In this document: piece by piece, positions 43,143 to 55,000 of the stretch
Numbering within the stretch: position 1 is the first letter of the stretch
How the letters are laid out: each line of letters starts with the position of its first letter
Assembly: GCF_001669775.1 (NCBI RefSeq)
Contig: NZ_LXWK01000011.1
Location: 930,001 to 994,000 of the forward strand
Length of the DNA: 64,000 nucleotides
From: Rheinheimera sp. SA_1
GTDB taxonomy: Bacteria; Pseudomonadota; Gammaproteobacteria; Enterobacterales; Alteromonadaceae
Direction of reading: 5' to 3'
Notes under the pieces: generated by a model
The model's input: only the letters and a program-made list of their open reading frames with translations
Database searches by the model: none
Told to the model about the DNA's origin: nothing
Position numbers and translations under genes: made by a program

Positions 43143-46100
43143 TTAACGCCTCCAACCAGCAGTTGTTGTTTTATATTTGCGGCCAATTCATCAACAAAAG
43201 GCGCATAAACCATATTCTGATGCTCTCCGGGTACTGACACAACAGTGATCGGGCCGCTGCAGGTTTGATCCCAGCATAAGTAAGGCTCTGTGTGCTGCGA
43301 GTCAATTGCCTTGAAAAGCGTCAGGGGCACTGCACTGCTACCGGCCTGATAGGAATCCATCACCTGTGGAAAACCGACCAAGGCTTCAAAATGCTTTAAC
43401 ATCATCCGTTCGTCTGCATCAGCGGGTTTTAAGCCCTGGCTGCAGGCCTGTTGCACTAATAGCGGCAACGCTTCTTCAACCGGCATGTGCCGAACTTGTT
43501 CCCAGTCAGTTACAAGTTTACTGCCGTACAACCCTTGAATTTTAAAATAAGGATTGTACTGCCATAGACTGGCTTGTTGCCCTGACCGTCGCATTGGTTG
43601 GTCCAACAACGCGAGAAAACCGACATCATTACCTTGCTGCGCCAGTTGCCGGGCGATTTCATAAGCCACCGTACCTCCGGATGACCACCCCAGCAACATG
43701 TAAGGTCCGCTCGGCTGTATTCTCTTTATCAACGCACAGTAAAAAGCCGCCAGTCCTGTAACAGACTCTGTACGGATATCTGTGTATAAATCCGGTAGTT
43801 GCAAACCGTAACAACTGACCGAATCAGCCAAGGCACGGGCTAAAGGCTGATAGACCAACGAGGTACCTGAAACCGGCGGTGCACAAAACAGGTTATTTAC
43901 CTGCACCGACTTATTCAATCGCAACATGATTTGAGAAAAATCTGTTGGCGCTATCTCGGTACCGAGACGGAACATCGCTTGTTGCTCGGTCCAGCTTTGC
44001 CGGCTGATCGCAAGAATTTGCTGTAAAGCGTTCTGGCAAGCCACCATTAACTGGTTAACCTGTGCAGGCTCTAACCGATTGATACAATGATTGAAATTGA
44101 AAGTCAATTTACGTTGCCAGACCATACTGGTCAGATTCATTGCATGTTTTGGCACATAACTGGCTGCAACTGCATCACCACTATGTTCAGTTGCCAGCTT
44201 TAATGCGGTATCACCGGAGAAACTCGCATCAAAACTGCCTAAGTAGTTAAATTGCAGCATCGACTCAGTATTCAAACCGTTTGGCAGTGACGGTTCAGCA
44301 ATATATCGCGCCAGACCATACCCAATCCCTTTTGAAGGAACTGCCCGATATTGCTGTTTTACGGCCTGAATGACTCTCGCTGGTTCCGTCTCAGTGGATG
44401 AGAGTAACAACGGATATTTGCTGGTAAACCAGCCTACAGATTCACTGATATCCGGTGCGCCGTCCAATACCTCACGACCATGTCCCTCCATTAGCAGGCT
44501 CAGTGCTGTTTTACCCTGCCATTGCTGCCAGGCGAGCATTAACGCACTGAGTAAAATCTCGTTGATATCACAGTCCCAGATCCGTGGCACTACATTCAAT
44601 AAATAGTTGGTATCAGTTGCACTGAGACTAAACCGGCAACTTTGCCAGTCTGGCAACGCGGAGTGACCAGCCTTTGTTACAGGCAAGGCAGGTAACTGCT
44701 CGTTTATCTGTTCCGACAGTTCCTGCCAGTATGCGAACTCACTGCGAAATGCTTCACTCCCCGTGTATGCTTGCAGAAAACGCGCCCAATCCTGATAGCT
44801 TGCCGTCTTCGCCGGTAAGCTGACTTCAGCTGAAGGAGGTTGTTGTAACCAAAACTCGAGATCTGCTGCAATAATCCGCCATGACACACCATCAACGACC
44901 AGGTGGTGGGCGATCAGTAATAAACGGCCTTCCTGCTCAGGCCCATAATCAAAGAATATCACCCGTAACAAACATCCAACTGCCAAGTCAAAAGAGGCAT
45001 GCGCCTCGTTTGCATACTGCACAATAGTTTGAGCGTGCTGCTCTGCTGCCAGCGTGTCCATCTTGACAACCTTAAAATAGTCAGCCTCCTTCCCCGCGGC
45101 ACGCACATACCTACCTTGCCATCTGCCAGTCTCTGCTTTGTTGAACGCCAGACGGAAGACATCGTGGCGACTAATTAGTTTGTTGACAAACTGCTGTATC
45201 GCTGTCGCCGCCCAACCTGCTGGCAGCTGCACAAACAGTGATTGGTTAAAATGCTGGCCGTTGTCAGACAGATCAGCAAAAAACTGCCGTTGCACCGGCA
45301 ACAACACTTGCTCGCCCCGGACTTGCCGCTGCAAAGATATCTGACCAGCCGGATCACGGATTTGTTCTGCCAGCGCAGCAATAGTTCTGGCACTGAGCAA
45401 CTGTCGAATGCTGACTTGTAGCTGTTTGCGCCTGGCATGCGCCACTACCTGCATTGATAAGATAGAATCTCCGCCCAATAGGAAGAAATCATCATGGATA
45501 CCGACACTGTCCAGTTGCAGGATTTTTTGCCAAATCTCACATAGCACTGCCTCGGTATCATTCCTTGGCAACGTCTTGTTATCCTGCGGTTGGCTTAGTG
45601 GCACCAATAACGCAGCCCGGTCGATTTTACCGGAAGATAACATTGGTAAGGCAGTCAGGACGCTGAGTTGTTCTGGCACCATATACTCGGGCAACACGGA
45701 CAGCAAGTGTTGCCGTAACAACGTCTGTTCCAATGCAGCCTCACTTTGCACATATCCGAACAACGATTTACTGCCACTTTTGTTTTCCTGAACCAACACT
45801 ACCGCTTGTGTGATTGTCGGATCTGCCGCCAGCAGTGTCCGCTCAATTTCTTCCAGTTCAATGCGATAACCCCGGATCTTCACCTGATGATCAACCCGGC
45901 CACAAAACACCAGATTGCCCATTTCAGATAATTTAACTAAATCACCGGTTTTATACAGCTTTTGCCCACTGTCCGTGGCAAAAGGTGATGGAATAAAACT
46001 GGCTGCCGTCTGCTCTAAACGATTGAGATAGCCTAAAGCAACATTTGCGCCGCCAATATACAGCTCCCCTATCGTCCCTTGTGGCACCGGTTGTTGTTGT

Positions 46101-49100
46101 TCATCCAAAATATAGCACTGACAATCTGGCAATGGTCGCCCCATATGCACCCCATGCTGCAATGTGATCAGACCATAACAGGCATTCACGGTCGTTTCTG
46201 TCGGTCCATAGGCATTCAGCGCTTTACAGCCAGTTTGCTTGCTATACTCAATCAGTCGCTGCCAGACTCGAGGCGGGATATCTTCACCACTGGAAATTAG
46301 ATGCACGGTCCTGACGCCATGCTCCAGCAGTAACCCAGCAACTTGCTCCACCATTGCCGGTACGCTGTTAAATACATTGATTCGATGCTTACATAACAAT
46401 GTCACCAAAGCTGCAGCATCTTTATTTTGTGCATGACCAGTCAATACCACAGGCCGACCTGACAACAACGAGACCAGAGCTTTGATTGAAGCATCAAAAG
46501 CATAAGATGCATTCCAGAGCCAGATGTCCTGGGCCGACAGTCCCAGTTCAGCCAGTTGGCAGGCAAAACCTCGGCGAAAACTCAGGACATTACCATGGGA
46601 AATCAAAACCCCCTTAGGTTGGCCAGTTGTGCCTGACGTATAAATAATATACGCCAGATCCGTAGGCTCAATAGCGACAGTCTCAAAGGTCAATGGTGGT
46701 GGTGTTAAGTCCGGTTTCCCGGCCAAATACAGCCGGTGCTCAACCAACCACGGCTGTGCTTTTATAACATCGGCTTCGGTAATCACCAGACGAACAGAGG
46801 CATCCTGCAGAATAAAACGAAGTCGTGCCGCCGGCCAGTCAGGTTCGAGCGGTACATAACAAGCGCCGGTCTGCAAAGTTGCCAGCATTGCCACCACCAT
46901 ATCGATACCACGATTCAGGCAAAGCGCAACCTTGTCTCCCCTGCCAATCCCTTGCTCTTGCAAATGCAAAGCAGTTTGCATCACTAATACCGCCAGCTCT
47001 GCATAACTCAACTGCCTCTCGCCGACACAAAGAGCCAGAGCATCAGGAATCTGTCCTACAGTTTGCTGAAATAATGCCGCCAGATGAGCGGGTTCGGTAG
47101 TAGAGACTTCTGCTGTTAAACAAGCGGCAAGCAATTGGTCTGCCGACGGCTCCGATGGCTCCAACAGCTGTGCTATCGGCAGATCCGGCTGCTCGGCAAG
47201 CTTCGTCGCCAGGCTGTTGACACAACCATTCAAGACACTCAGCACTGTTTGCTGGTCCATGGAAGGATGCAGTTTCAGACTAAGATGAAACATTTGTCCG
47301 GTTTCGCCAGTTACATCAGTCACCCCTAATGAAAGTGGGTAGTTGGTTCGCTCCACAGTCCGGATCAACTCAATATCCGTCATAGCAGCAATATCGGCTG
47401 CCTGACTGATATTGCTGTGACGATAGTTCAACACAGAAGTAAACAAAGGCCTGCCCGGATCCACATTGCTGGCCGCAATTGCGACCGATAACGGACACTG
47501 CTCATGTTCCAGTAAGGCAACTAAATTATGTTGCACCTGCTGCATTGTCGCTTGGACTGAGCTGCCGGTCAGTCTGATCCGAACTGGTAAACTATTCAAA
47601 AACATACCAACACTATGTTCCCTACCAACCAGACCTTGTTGCCGACCCGATAATACGGTGGCAAACACGACATCGGTACGCCCGGTCAAATGCTGCAGCA
47701 TCAGCGCAAATGCAGTGTGGAAAAAACTGGCAGGACTGACATTCAGCTCTGCAACCAAACGTCGGATTTCGCCAGCAAGCGGTTCTGGCAACTGAAATAC
47801 CGTTTCCACAACCGCCGTATTTCCCTGAACATCATCGATTGAAAATGGCACCACAGGTTCTTTGAAGCCAGCTAACATGTCGGCAAAAAATTCTGCCGAA
47901 TTGATTTTTCGGCTGCGACTGAGCAAATCAGCAACAAAATTCCGGTATGGTAAAGGCTTGGGGACTCGATCAATCTGGCCACTGCGGTGTAATGCAATCT
48001 CCTTCATCAAAATGTCCAGACCGACGTGGTCAATAATCATATGATGAAACGTCAAAATCGCATGGTACTTGCCAGAACTGCGATCATGGCCGATATCCAA
48101 GTTCAACAACGGCGCCTGGTCGAGCCTCGTTAACCGGGTGGCAGACCGAAGCTGCAATAGTGCACTGATATCGTCGGTCGATTGTAACTCAAAGTTGAAC
48201 ACTGGTATTTCAGCCTGACGCAGAATCACCGCAACAGGCTCTTCTAATTCAGAGATCACACAACAGCGAAGTAAATCATGTCGGCTGATCACAAAATTGA
48301 TCGCCGCTATCAGTTCATTCACCGCTTGTGCACTGTGTAACAACAACTGACTACTTTGCCGGTAAGGATCGTGCTCGGCATCCAGCAAATGATGAAACAA
48401 AATGCCGGTTTGCAAGGATAACAGCGGATAAATGTCCTGAATATTGGCGGCGCCTCCCGGAACCTGCTGAGTCAGCCAGTCCAATTCCGACTGCTCGAGC
48501 TGCACAAAAGCTAACATCGCTGGCTTAAGTTGCTGGCAGCCAGGCGGAATCAGCGCAGTAGCCGTTAGGGGCTCACTATCCGCTGAGGTGCTGACAGGTA
48601 TTAATGCCAGGGCCATCTCTGCTAAGGTGCCAGCTCGATAGACATCTTTTAAGCTGATGCGATACCCGCTTTTTTCAAGACGAGATAACAAGCTGACAGC
48701 AAGCAAGGAATGGCCGCCTAATGCAAAAAACCTATCATCCGGCCCTACTTTTTGTATATGTAATAATTGCTGCCACAAATCAGCCAACAACGTCTCTTGT
48801 GGAGTCGATAATGGTCGAGATTCGATCGCACTGAGAGAACGAACTACTGCCGGTAATCTCTTACGGTCGATTTTACCATTGGCACTCAACGGCCACTGCT
48901 GCAAGACCACGAACTGCTCCGGCAGCATATAATCAGCAAGTTGAGGTCGCAGAAACATTTTTAACAGCTCAGAGATGTCGGTATTCGCGACATCGTGCTG
49001 CAACCGAACATATGCAATCAGTTGCTGATAGCCACTGGCTGAAGTATCAATCAACACCAGACAGGAATGAATAGCAGGGTGTCGATTGATTTTTAGCTCA

Positions 49101-52045
49101 ATTTCCGCCGGTTCAAGTCGAAAGCCGCGAAATTTCAACTGTTGATCAACCCGGCCGACAAACTCCAAATCACCATCCTGATTGTAACGAACCAAATCGC
49201 CGGTTTTGTAGAGATACCGGCCTATCGTCGACAGCAGTTCTGCAAACGGGTGTTCAACAAAATGCAGGGCAGTGGCTGTCGGATTATTACGATAGCCCCG
49301 GGCGAGCCCCGCTCCGCCAATATAAAGCTCACCAACAGCGCCATCCGGTAACAGAGCCAGATCGTCACTCAACACTAATAATGCCGTATTAGCCATCGCT
49401 CGGCCAATCGGTACTTTCTGCCGATCTGGCCGACGGTGCAAACTGTAGTCAAAAATAGCGCAGCCCACCGTTGCTTCAGACGGACCATAATGATTGTATA
49501 TCTGGCTGTGAGGAAAACGCTCAGCCAGTGCGTCGGCGGCAGTCACGGACAGCACTTCCCCACCAATAACAAACACAATCTGGTGTGAAAAAGGTCGCTC
49601 TGGTAACAACTGTAGTAATGCCTGCAGATGGCTGGGAGTCAACCTCAGCAAAAACCGTTGTTCACTACCCGCCAATAATTGGCCGGCCAGTACTTCTAAC
49701 GGATGCTCCGTCGCCAGCAGATCCAACCTACCGCCAGTAATAAGTGGTAACAATAAGGCTGGCACTGAAATATCAAAATATGGCGAGGTCAGCAACCATG
49801 CACCCTCGCAGTGCGGACTGTAATAATACTGCATCGCGAAAGTACAATAATCAGCCAAACTTCGATGGGTGATGTTCACCCCTTTTGGCAGTCCCGTTGA
49901 ACCTGACGTATAAATCAGATACGCCAATTGGTCTAAATCATCGGCCGACGACAGTGATGTATCGCGCTGAGCCACAGGCAAAGGTGTAGAGCTGTAGCGC
50001 TGTATTGTCGGCCACATCGCACTTATATTCACAACAGGAGCTTTGTCTGTCAGTCGATCGAACACACATGGCTTCGCGGTTAAAACCAATGTAGGTGTGG
50101 CATCCAGCAGGATATCGGACAACCGTTGTTCTCCCTGCTCTGGGTCCAACAACAGATAAGCAGCTCCAGTTTTCATCACTGCAAGCATCCCAACAACCAA
50201 CTCAATGCTGCGCGCAATGCCAACCACCGCCAGTTGTCCGGTTCCGAGCTGATAATTCTCCCGCAAGTATTGAGCAAGCTGATTGCTGTGCTCATCAAGC
50301 TGACGATAAGTCACCTGTTGTTCTGCCAGACTTAATGCTATTCGATCAGGTTGGTCCTGCGCCCGTGCGGCAAACCATTGATGCACCGGCTGCCTGAGTT
50401 GAAAATCTACCGAAGTGCTGTTCCGGTGCACCACAAGATCCTGGTATTCCGTTTCCGGCAACATTGGCAATGTGGCCAGCGGCCTTTCACCCAGCGCTGT
50501 GATACCATTTTCTGCCATTATTACCAACTGCTGTAGCAGATTTTTCAGATGCGCTTGCATATTAGCAATCTGTATATGACTGAACAGACTGACATCATAC
50601 AACCACTGGCAGCTCCCTCCGTGCTCGTGGAGATTCAAATCGATTGAAATGTCAAACTTGACTGGAGGTATACCTGAGTCTGCCAGGCTAAACACCAGAC
50701 CACTGTCAGATAGACTACTGACGGCGGTCTCATGCGTGAGATGGAACTGATTGCCGGTCGTTAGCATAATCTGAAACAACGGCGTATAAGCTGTACTGCG
50801 TTCAACCTGCAGTTGTTCAACCAGCATATCAAATGGAAGATGCTGATGGTTTTGGGCTTCAAGATGGCACTGCCTGACTTCAGCAAGATACTGGCTGAAA
50901 GAACGGGACTTGGTATTGAGCCTAAGCACCAGAGTGCTAGTAAAAAAACCAATCAAATCAGATAATTCAACCTGTTGGCGATTGGCTACCGGGATCCCAA
51001 CAACGATGTCGTTATGATTACTGTGACGTGCCAGCACTAACGCCAATACTGCATGCAGAAACATGAAGGGCGTTAACTGGAAGTGGGCCGCGATATTAAG
51101 CAATACACGGGCTGAGGCTGCGTCCAATTGATCGGTTAAGAGTGCGCCCACTGTCTGTTTCTGCAACGGTCTGTCTGTCAACAGTGGTAAGTTGTGAGTT
51201 AACGGTAAGTCAGCCAGTTGCTGCTGCCAGTAAGCCTGTTCCCGGACAAGTAATGGACCTGAGAAATGCTCGCGTTGCCAACAGGCGTAATCCTTATACT
51301 GTAAGATGACCGGCGCAAGATTGGCTGGTAGCCCGTGCTGGTAAGCCTGATATAACTGACAAAATTCATGACGCAGTATCTCAAGTGACCAACCGTCAGC
51401 CGCGATATGATGCAAAACAAATAAAATAACAGCATTTGATTCGGTTGCACCGGCCAATTCGAAATAACAGGCTCTAATCAGCACGTCCGCAGAGAGATCA
51501 AAAGCTACGGCGCTCTCTGCGGCCATTAATTGCTGTAAAACCGTGGATTCTGTGTCTGAAGTACCGACAGGCACGACTACCTTATGTATACAAACACCGG
51601 TCTCAGGCCGCACTTGCTGATATGGCACACCATCAATTTCAACATAACAGGTTCGCAAGATCTGATGTCGGCGGACAATTTCAGTCAACACACGATCGGC
51701 CACGGACAAATCGAAGGCGCCACTGATCCGAAACGCCAGTGGCATATTATATTCCGCACTGCTGCCATTCATCTGGTCAATAAACCAAAGCCTCTGCTGG
51801 GCATACGATAGAGGCCAGAACTCAGTCTGAGCTGCAACCGGTACTATTTTCGGTAGCCGGCTCGCTGGTAGTATTTGCTGATTTTCGTTGTGTTGCAGGT
51901 ATGCAATCAGTTGCTGTTTATGCTTGCCAATCTGCGCGGAGAGTTCGGCAGTCAACGCACCTTTTTTTGCTTTTGCTTTCAGCCTGCCCTGCTCCAACAC
52001 GAGATCTACACCTTGTTCGACCAGCATCGAGATAAGCTTTTCCAT
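43136..52045 (-). CDS. NRPS, TubC-C-A-T-C-A-T-E-TE (last two modules)
   Basis: 2969 residues. Domains in order: N-terminal TubC-like docking segment (1-55); C with HHIAADGWS (near base 51410); A with YTSGSTGLPKG (49905); T with LGGHSLLAV (48715). Then a C with HHMIIDH, not HHxxxDG (48040); A with YTSGTTGQPKG (46630); T with LGGDSILSM (45475). It ends with E having HHLVVDGVSWRII and GWFTSKYPL (44900) and TE with GWSSGG and late GEHQNMV (43690). Hand-read codes: first A DIPRVGHVGK, near the Asp code DLTKVGHIGK; second A DAKNISAVNK, unassigned. The E just before TE means the last residue is probably D before release by hydrolysis or cyclisation. ATG 52045 starts 9 bases after the previous gene. 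Confidence 0.93.
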   Translation of the reverse strand: MEKLISMLVEQGVDLVLEQGRLKAKAKKGALTAELSAQIGKHKQQLIAYLQHNENQQILPASRLPKIVPVAAQTEFWPLSYAQQRLWFIDQMNGSSAEYNMPLAFRISGAFDLSVADRVLTEIVRRHQILRTCYVEIDGVPYQQVRPETGVCIHKVVVPVGTSDTESTVLQQLMAAESAVAFDLSADVLIRACYFELAGATESNAVILFVLHHIAADGWSLEILRHEFCQLYQAYQHGLPANLAPVILQYKDYACWQREHFSGPLLVREQAYWQQQLADLPLTHNLPLLTDRPLQKQTVGALLTDQLDAASARVLLNIAAHFQLTPFMFLHAVLALVLARHSNHNDIVVGIPVANRQQVELSDLIGFFTSTLVLRLNTKSRSFSQYLAEVRQCHLEAQNHQHLPFDMLVEQLQVERSTAYTPLFQIMLTTGNQFHLTHETAVSSLSDSGLVFSLADSGIPPVKFDISIDLNLHEHGGSCQWLYDVSLFSHIQIANMQAHLKNLLQQLVIMAENGITALGERPLATLPMLPETEYQDLVVHRNSTSVDFQLRQPVHQWFAARAQDQPDRIALSLAEQQVTYRQLDEHSNQLAQYLRENYQLGTGQLAVVGIARSIELVVGMLAVMKTGAAYLLLDPEQGEQRLSDILLDATPTLVLTAKPCVFDRLTDKAPVVNISAMWPTIQRYSSTPLPVAQRDTSLSSADDLDQLAYLIYTSGSTGLPKGVNITHRSLADYCTFAMQYYYSPHCEGAWLLTSPYFDISVPALLLPLITGGRLDLLATEHPLEVLAGQLLAGSEQRFLLRLTPSHLQALLQLLPERPFSHQIVFVIGGEVLSVTAADALAERFPHSQIYNHYGPSEATVGCAIFDYSLHRRPDRQKVPIGRAMANTALLVLSDDLALLPDGAVGELYIGGAGLARGYRNNPTATALHFVEHPFAELLSTIGRYLYKTGDLVRYNQDGDLEFVGRVDQQLKFRGFRLEPAEIELKINRHPAIHSCLVLIDTSASGYQQLIAYVRLQHDVANTDISELLKMFLRPQLADYMLPEQFVVLQQWPLSANGKIDRKRLPAVVRSLSAIESRPLSTPQETLLADLWQQLLHIQKVGPDDRFFALGGHSLLAVSLLSRLEKSGYRISLKDVYRAGTLAEMALALIPVSTSADSEPLTATALIPPGCQQLKPAMLAFVQLEQSELDWLTQQVPGGAANIQDIYPLLSLQTGILFHHLLDAEHDPYRQSSQLLLHSAQAVNELIAAINFVISRHDLLRCCVISELEEPVAVILRQAEIPVFNFELQSTDDISALLQLRSATRLTRLDQAPLLNLDIGHDRSSGKYHAILTFHHMIIDHVGLDILMKEIALHRSGQIDRVPKPLPYRNFVADLLSRSRKINSAEFFADMLAGFKEPVVPFSIDDVQGNTAVVETVFQLPEPLAGEIRRLVAELNVSPASFFHTAFALMLQHLTGRTDVVFATVLSGRQQGLVGREHSVGMFLNSLPVRIRLTGSSVQATMQQVQHNLVALLEHEQCPLSVAIAASNVDPGRPLFTSVLNYRHSNISQAADIAAMTDIELIRTVERTNYPLSLGVTDVTGETGQMFHLSLKLHPSMDQQTVLSVLNGCVNSLATKLAEQPDLPIAQLLEPSEPSADQLLAACLTAEVSTTEPAHLAALFQQTVGQIPDALALCVGERQLSYAELAVLVMQTALHLQEQGIGRGDKVALCLNRGIDMVVAMLATLQTGACYVPLEPDWPAARLRFILQDASVRLVITEADVIKAQPWLVEHRLYLAGKPDLTPPPLTFETVAIEPTDLAYIIYTSGTTGQPKGVLISHGNVLSFRRGFACQLAELGLSAQDIWLWNASYAFDASIKALVSLLSGRPVVLTGHAQNKDAAALVTLLCKHRINVFNSVPAMVEQVAGLLLEHGVRTVHLISSGEDIPPRVWQRLIEYSKQTGCKALNAYGPTETTVNACYGLITLQHGVHMGRPLPDCQCYILDEQQQPVPQGTIGELYIGGANVALGYLNRLEQTAASFIPSPFATDSGQKLYKTGDLVKLSEMGNLVFCGRVDHQVKIRGYRIELEEIERTLLAADPTITQAVVLVQENKSGSKSLFGYVQSEAALEQTLLRQHLLSVLPEYMVPEQLSVLTALPMLSSGKIDRAALLVPLSQPQDNKTLPRNDTEAVLCEIWQKILQLDSVGIHDDFFLLGGDSILSMQVVAHARRKQLQVSIRQLLSARTIAALAEQIRDPAGQISLQRQVRGEQVLLPVQRQFFADLSDNGQHFNQSLFVQLPAGWAATAIQQFVNKLISRHDVFRLAFNKAETGRWQGRYVRAAGKEADYFKVVKMDTLAAEQHAQTIVQYANEAHASFDLAVGCLLRVIFFDYGPEQEGRLLLIAHHLVVDGVSWRIIAADLEFWLQQPPSAEVSLPAKTASYQDWARFLQAYTGSEAFRSEFAYWQELSEQINEQLPALPVTKAGHSALPDWQSCRFSLSATDTNYLLNVVPRIWDCDINEILLSALMLAWQQWQGKTALSLLMEGHGREVLDGAPDISESVGWFTSKYPLLLSSTETEPARVIQAVKQQYRAVPSKGIGYGLARYIAEPSLPNGLNTESMLQFNYLGSFDASFSGDTALKLATEHSGDAVAASYVPKHAMNLTSMVWQRKLTFNFNHCINRLEPAQVNQLMVACQNALQQILAISRQSWTEQQAMFRLGTEIAPTDFSQIMLRLNKSVQVNNLFCAPPVSGTSLVYQPLARALADSVSCYGLQLPDLYTDIRTESVTGLAAFYCALIKRIQPSGPYMLLGWSSGGTVAYEIARQLAQQGNDVGFLALLDQPMRRSGQQASLWQYNPYFKIQGLYGSKLVTDWEQVRHMPVEEALPLLVQQACSQGLKPADADERMMLKHFEALVGFPQVMDSYQAGSSAVPLTLFKAIDSQHTEPYLCWDQTCSGPITVVSVPGEHQNMVYAPFVDELAANIKQQLLVGGVKC

Positions 52046-52054
52046 TATTGTGAC

Positions 52055-55000
52055 CTAAAATTCCACTTCGTCCAGTTCGTCAGAGTTAGCATGGGCCAAC
52101 TCGTGTTTTAATGTCTTCGCTTGTAAAATAGTTTCACATTTTGCCGCCAGCGCCCGAAACGAGCCCATATTAAACAGATCCTGAATGCTCAGGTTAATCG
52201 CCAGTTTGACTTCCACCTGCAGCAGAAACTTCACAGCCAGAAGGGAATAACCGCCTAAACTGAAAAAGTCGGCGGTCACCGAGATGTTGGCAGCATTAAG
52301 CTGTAGTAACTCCGCAGCAATTCCGAGTAAGCTCTCCTCGACGGCTGTTTCCGCAGCAACATACTGTGGTTGCAAAGCTACGTCAGGTAATGGCAGTGCG
52401 GTACGATCTAATTTTCCGTTGACAGTCAGTGACCATTCCGTTACGTGGACAATCAGCGACGGAATCATATAATCAGGCAATCTCTGACTTAACGCAAGTC
52501 GTAATTCGTCTGCCATGCCCTTGTGCCAGCTGTCAGCTTTTACATAGGCAACCAATTGTTGACTGCCTGAAAGCATCCTACCTAGGACTACAGCAGACTC
52601 AATCCCAGGCAATTGAGTCAGTTGATGCTCAACCTCACCCGGTTCAATCCGAAACCCCCGGATCTTCAGCTGGAAATCTGTGCGTCCATGATATTCGATG
52701 TTACCATCAGCACGGCGGGATACTAAATCACCGGTTCGATACAGCAGCCGACTACTGTCAGCACGACTCTTCTGATAATAAGGATTTGCAATAAAACGCT
52801 CGGCGGTTAATTCTGGCCGGTTTAGATAACCTCTGGCCAGGCCTACTCCACCTATACATAGTTCACCGACGGTACCATCCGGCACTAAGCACAACTGGGG
52901 ATCTAGAATCAGCAACTGGATGTTGGCAATTGGCCTTCCGATCGGGACTCCCGCAGTGACGTCACCAGCACAGTCCCAGTAACTGACATCAATGGCGGCT
53001 TCGGTCGGTCCATACAAATTATGTAAGGCAACGCTCGGCAATTGGCGACGAAATGCCTCAACATGATTGGATATCAGAGCTTCACCACTGCAAAACACCT
53101 GACGTAGACTGTCGCATTGTTGCAGGCCACCATGTTCCAGCATCAGACCTAGCATTGAAGGCACAAAATGTAACTTAGTCACCTTTTCTTGCCGGATCAA
53201 TTCAGCTAAATAAGCTGGATCTTTATGCCCATCGGGTTTTGCAACAATCAACGTCGCTCCCTTTGACAAAGTCCAGACAAACTCCCACACAGACACGTCA
53301 AAACTGAATGGCGTTTTTTGTAAGACCCGGTCTGCTGACGTGGCACCGTATTGGTGATCCATCCATAAAATTCGATTAAGCAGAGCTCCGTGCTCGATCA
53401 TGACGCCTTTGGGCTTGCCGGTAGAACCTGAAGTATAAATCACATAAGCCAACTGATTTGGTTGTACCGCTACCCCCGGGTTATGCTTTGGCATATGGCT
53501 CAGCACAGCTTCGCAGCCATTCAATAACAAAGGCACACCAGTGTAGCCTTGCAGTCGTGCCATTAAGTCTGTTTGAGTCAGCACCACTGGGATGGCAGCA
53601 TCCAGCAGAATGTTATGTAATCGCTCCACAGGGTATTCCGGATCTAGCGGCACATAAGCGGCCCCAGCCTTTAGCACTGCCAGAATCGCCACAACCATAC
53701 CAAGAGATCGATGTGCATAGATACCAATCAAGGTATCTGCAGCCAGCGGCGTAGTCGCAGCAATCAGATGCGCCAACTGGTTGGCCTGCTCATTTAACTG
53801 CTGATAAGTCAAACTGTCATCTTCAAATCGCACGGCAATATGGGATGGCTGAAGTAAGGCTTGTTGCTCAAATAACTGATGGATTAGCAAGTGCTCTGGA
53901 TACCTAACAGTAGTCTGGTTCCAGCCATATAACAGCTGCTCTATCTCACCAGTATTGAGCATATCAAGACTTTCAAGTGCCCGGTTGTCACCTCCGCTAT
54001 CAGCAACAGAAAGCGCCAATTGACAAAAATGCTGATTCAACTGTCTGATTTGTACTTCATCGAATATCGCCACATCGTACAACCAATGAATCTGCAAGCC
54101 TGATTCATTTAGCTGGAACTCAACAGTTAAATCATATTTTGCCTGATAGTGGCCTGACGGTATCAGCTTTAATTGTAAACCAGGTAAACTGAAATGACTG
54201 TGCTGCTCGCTGGCCAGCACGCCAAAATCACTGTTGTAAGTCATAAGAATCTGAAACAAGGGGCTGATCGAACTGCTGCGTGAAATCTGGCTCTGTTTAA
54301 CCAAATCTTCAAATGGAAGTTGGTACGTCAGTGCATCCCGGTGAACCTGCCGTAGGTGGTCGATAAAGTCGTGTAACGATGGTTGTTCTGTATTAAGCCG
54401 CAGCACCAAAGTGTTGACAAAAAAGCCAATTAAATCATTAAGCTCTGGCTGAACTCTGTTGGCAACTGACGTTCCGATTACAATATCATGGCTGTAACTA
54501 TGGCGAGAAAGTAATAATGCCAGAATACCATGAAGTAGCATAAAGGGTGTCAGTTGATACTTAGCAGCCAGTTTCAATAATTGCTGACTGCTGGCTGCCC
54601 CGAGTTTATCGCTGACTAGAGCGCCCTGATAAGCTTTAAACTGAGTTCGTGGCCTGGCCAGCGACAATCCATGCGTTTCCGGTAGTCCGGTTAGCTGTTG
54701 TTGCCAATAGTCACGCGAGGCCACAGAAATCTCTTGTTGTCGCTGCCAGATCGCATAATCGGCATACTGCAACTCAAGAGGCGGCAACGGGTTTACACTA
54801 TGCAACTGTTCGGCCTGATACAAAGCCAGAAACTCTTTCAACAACACGGCAACTGACCAACCATCTGACGCGATGTGATGCATCGTGATCAGGACCACAG
54901 CTTCAGTTAACGACTGCTGCAATACCAGAACCCGCAGCATTAAATCACGACTCAGATCAAAAGGTCTGCTGGCAGCTTCAATCAGCGACTGCTGTACAAG

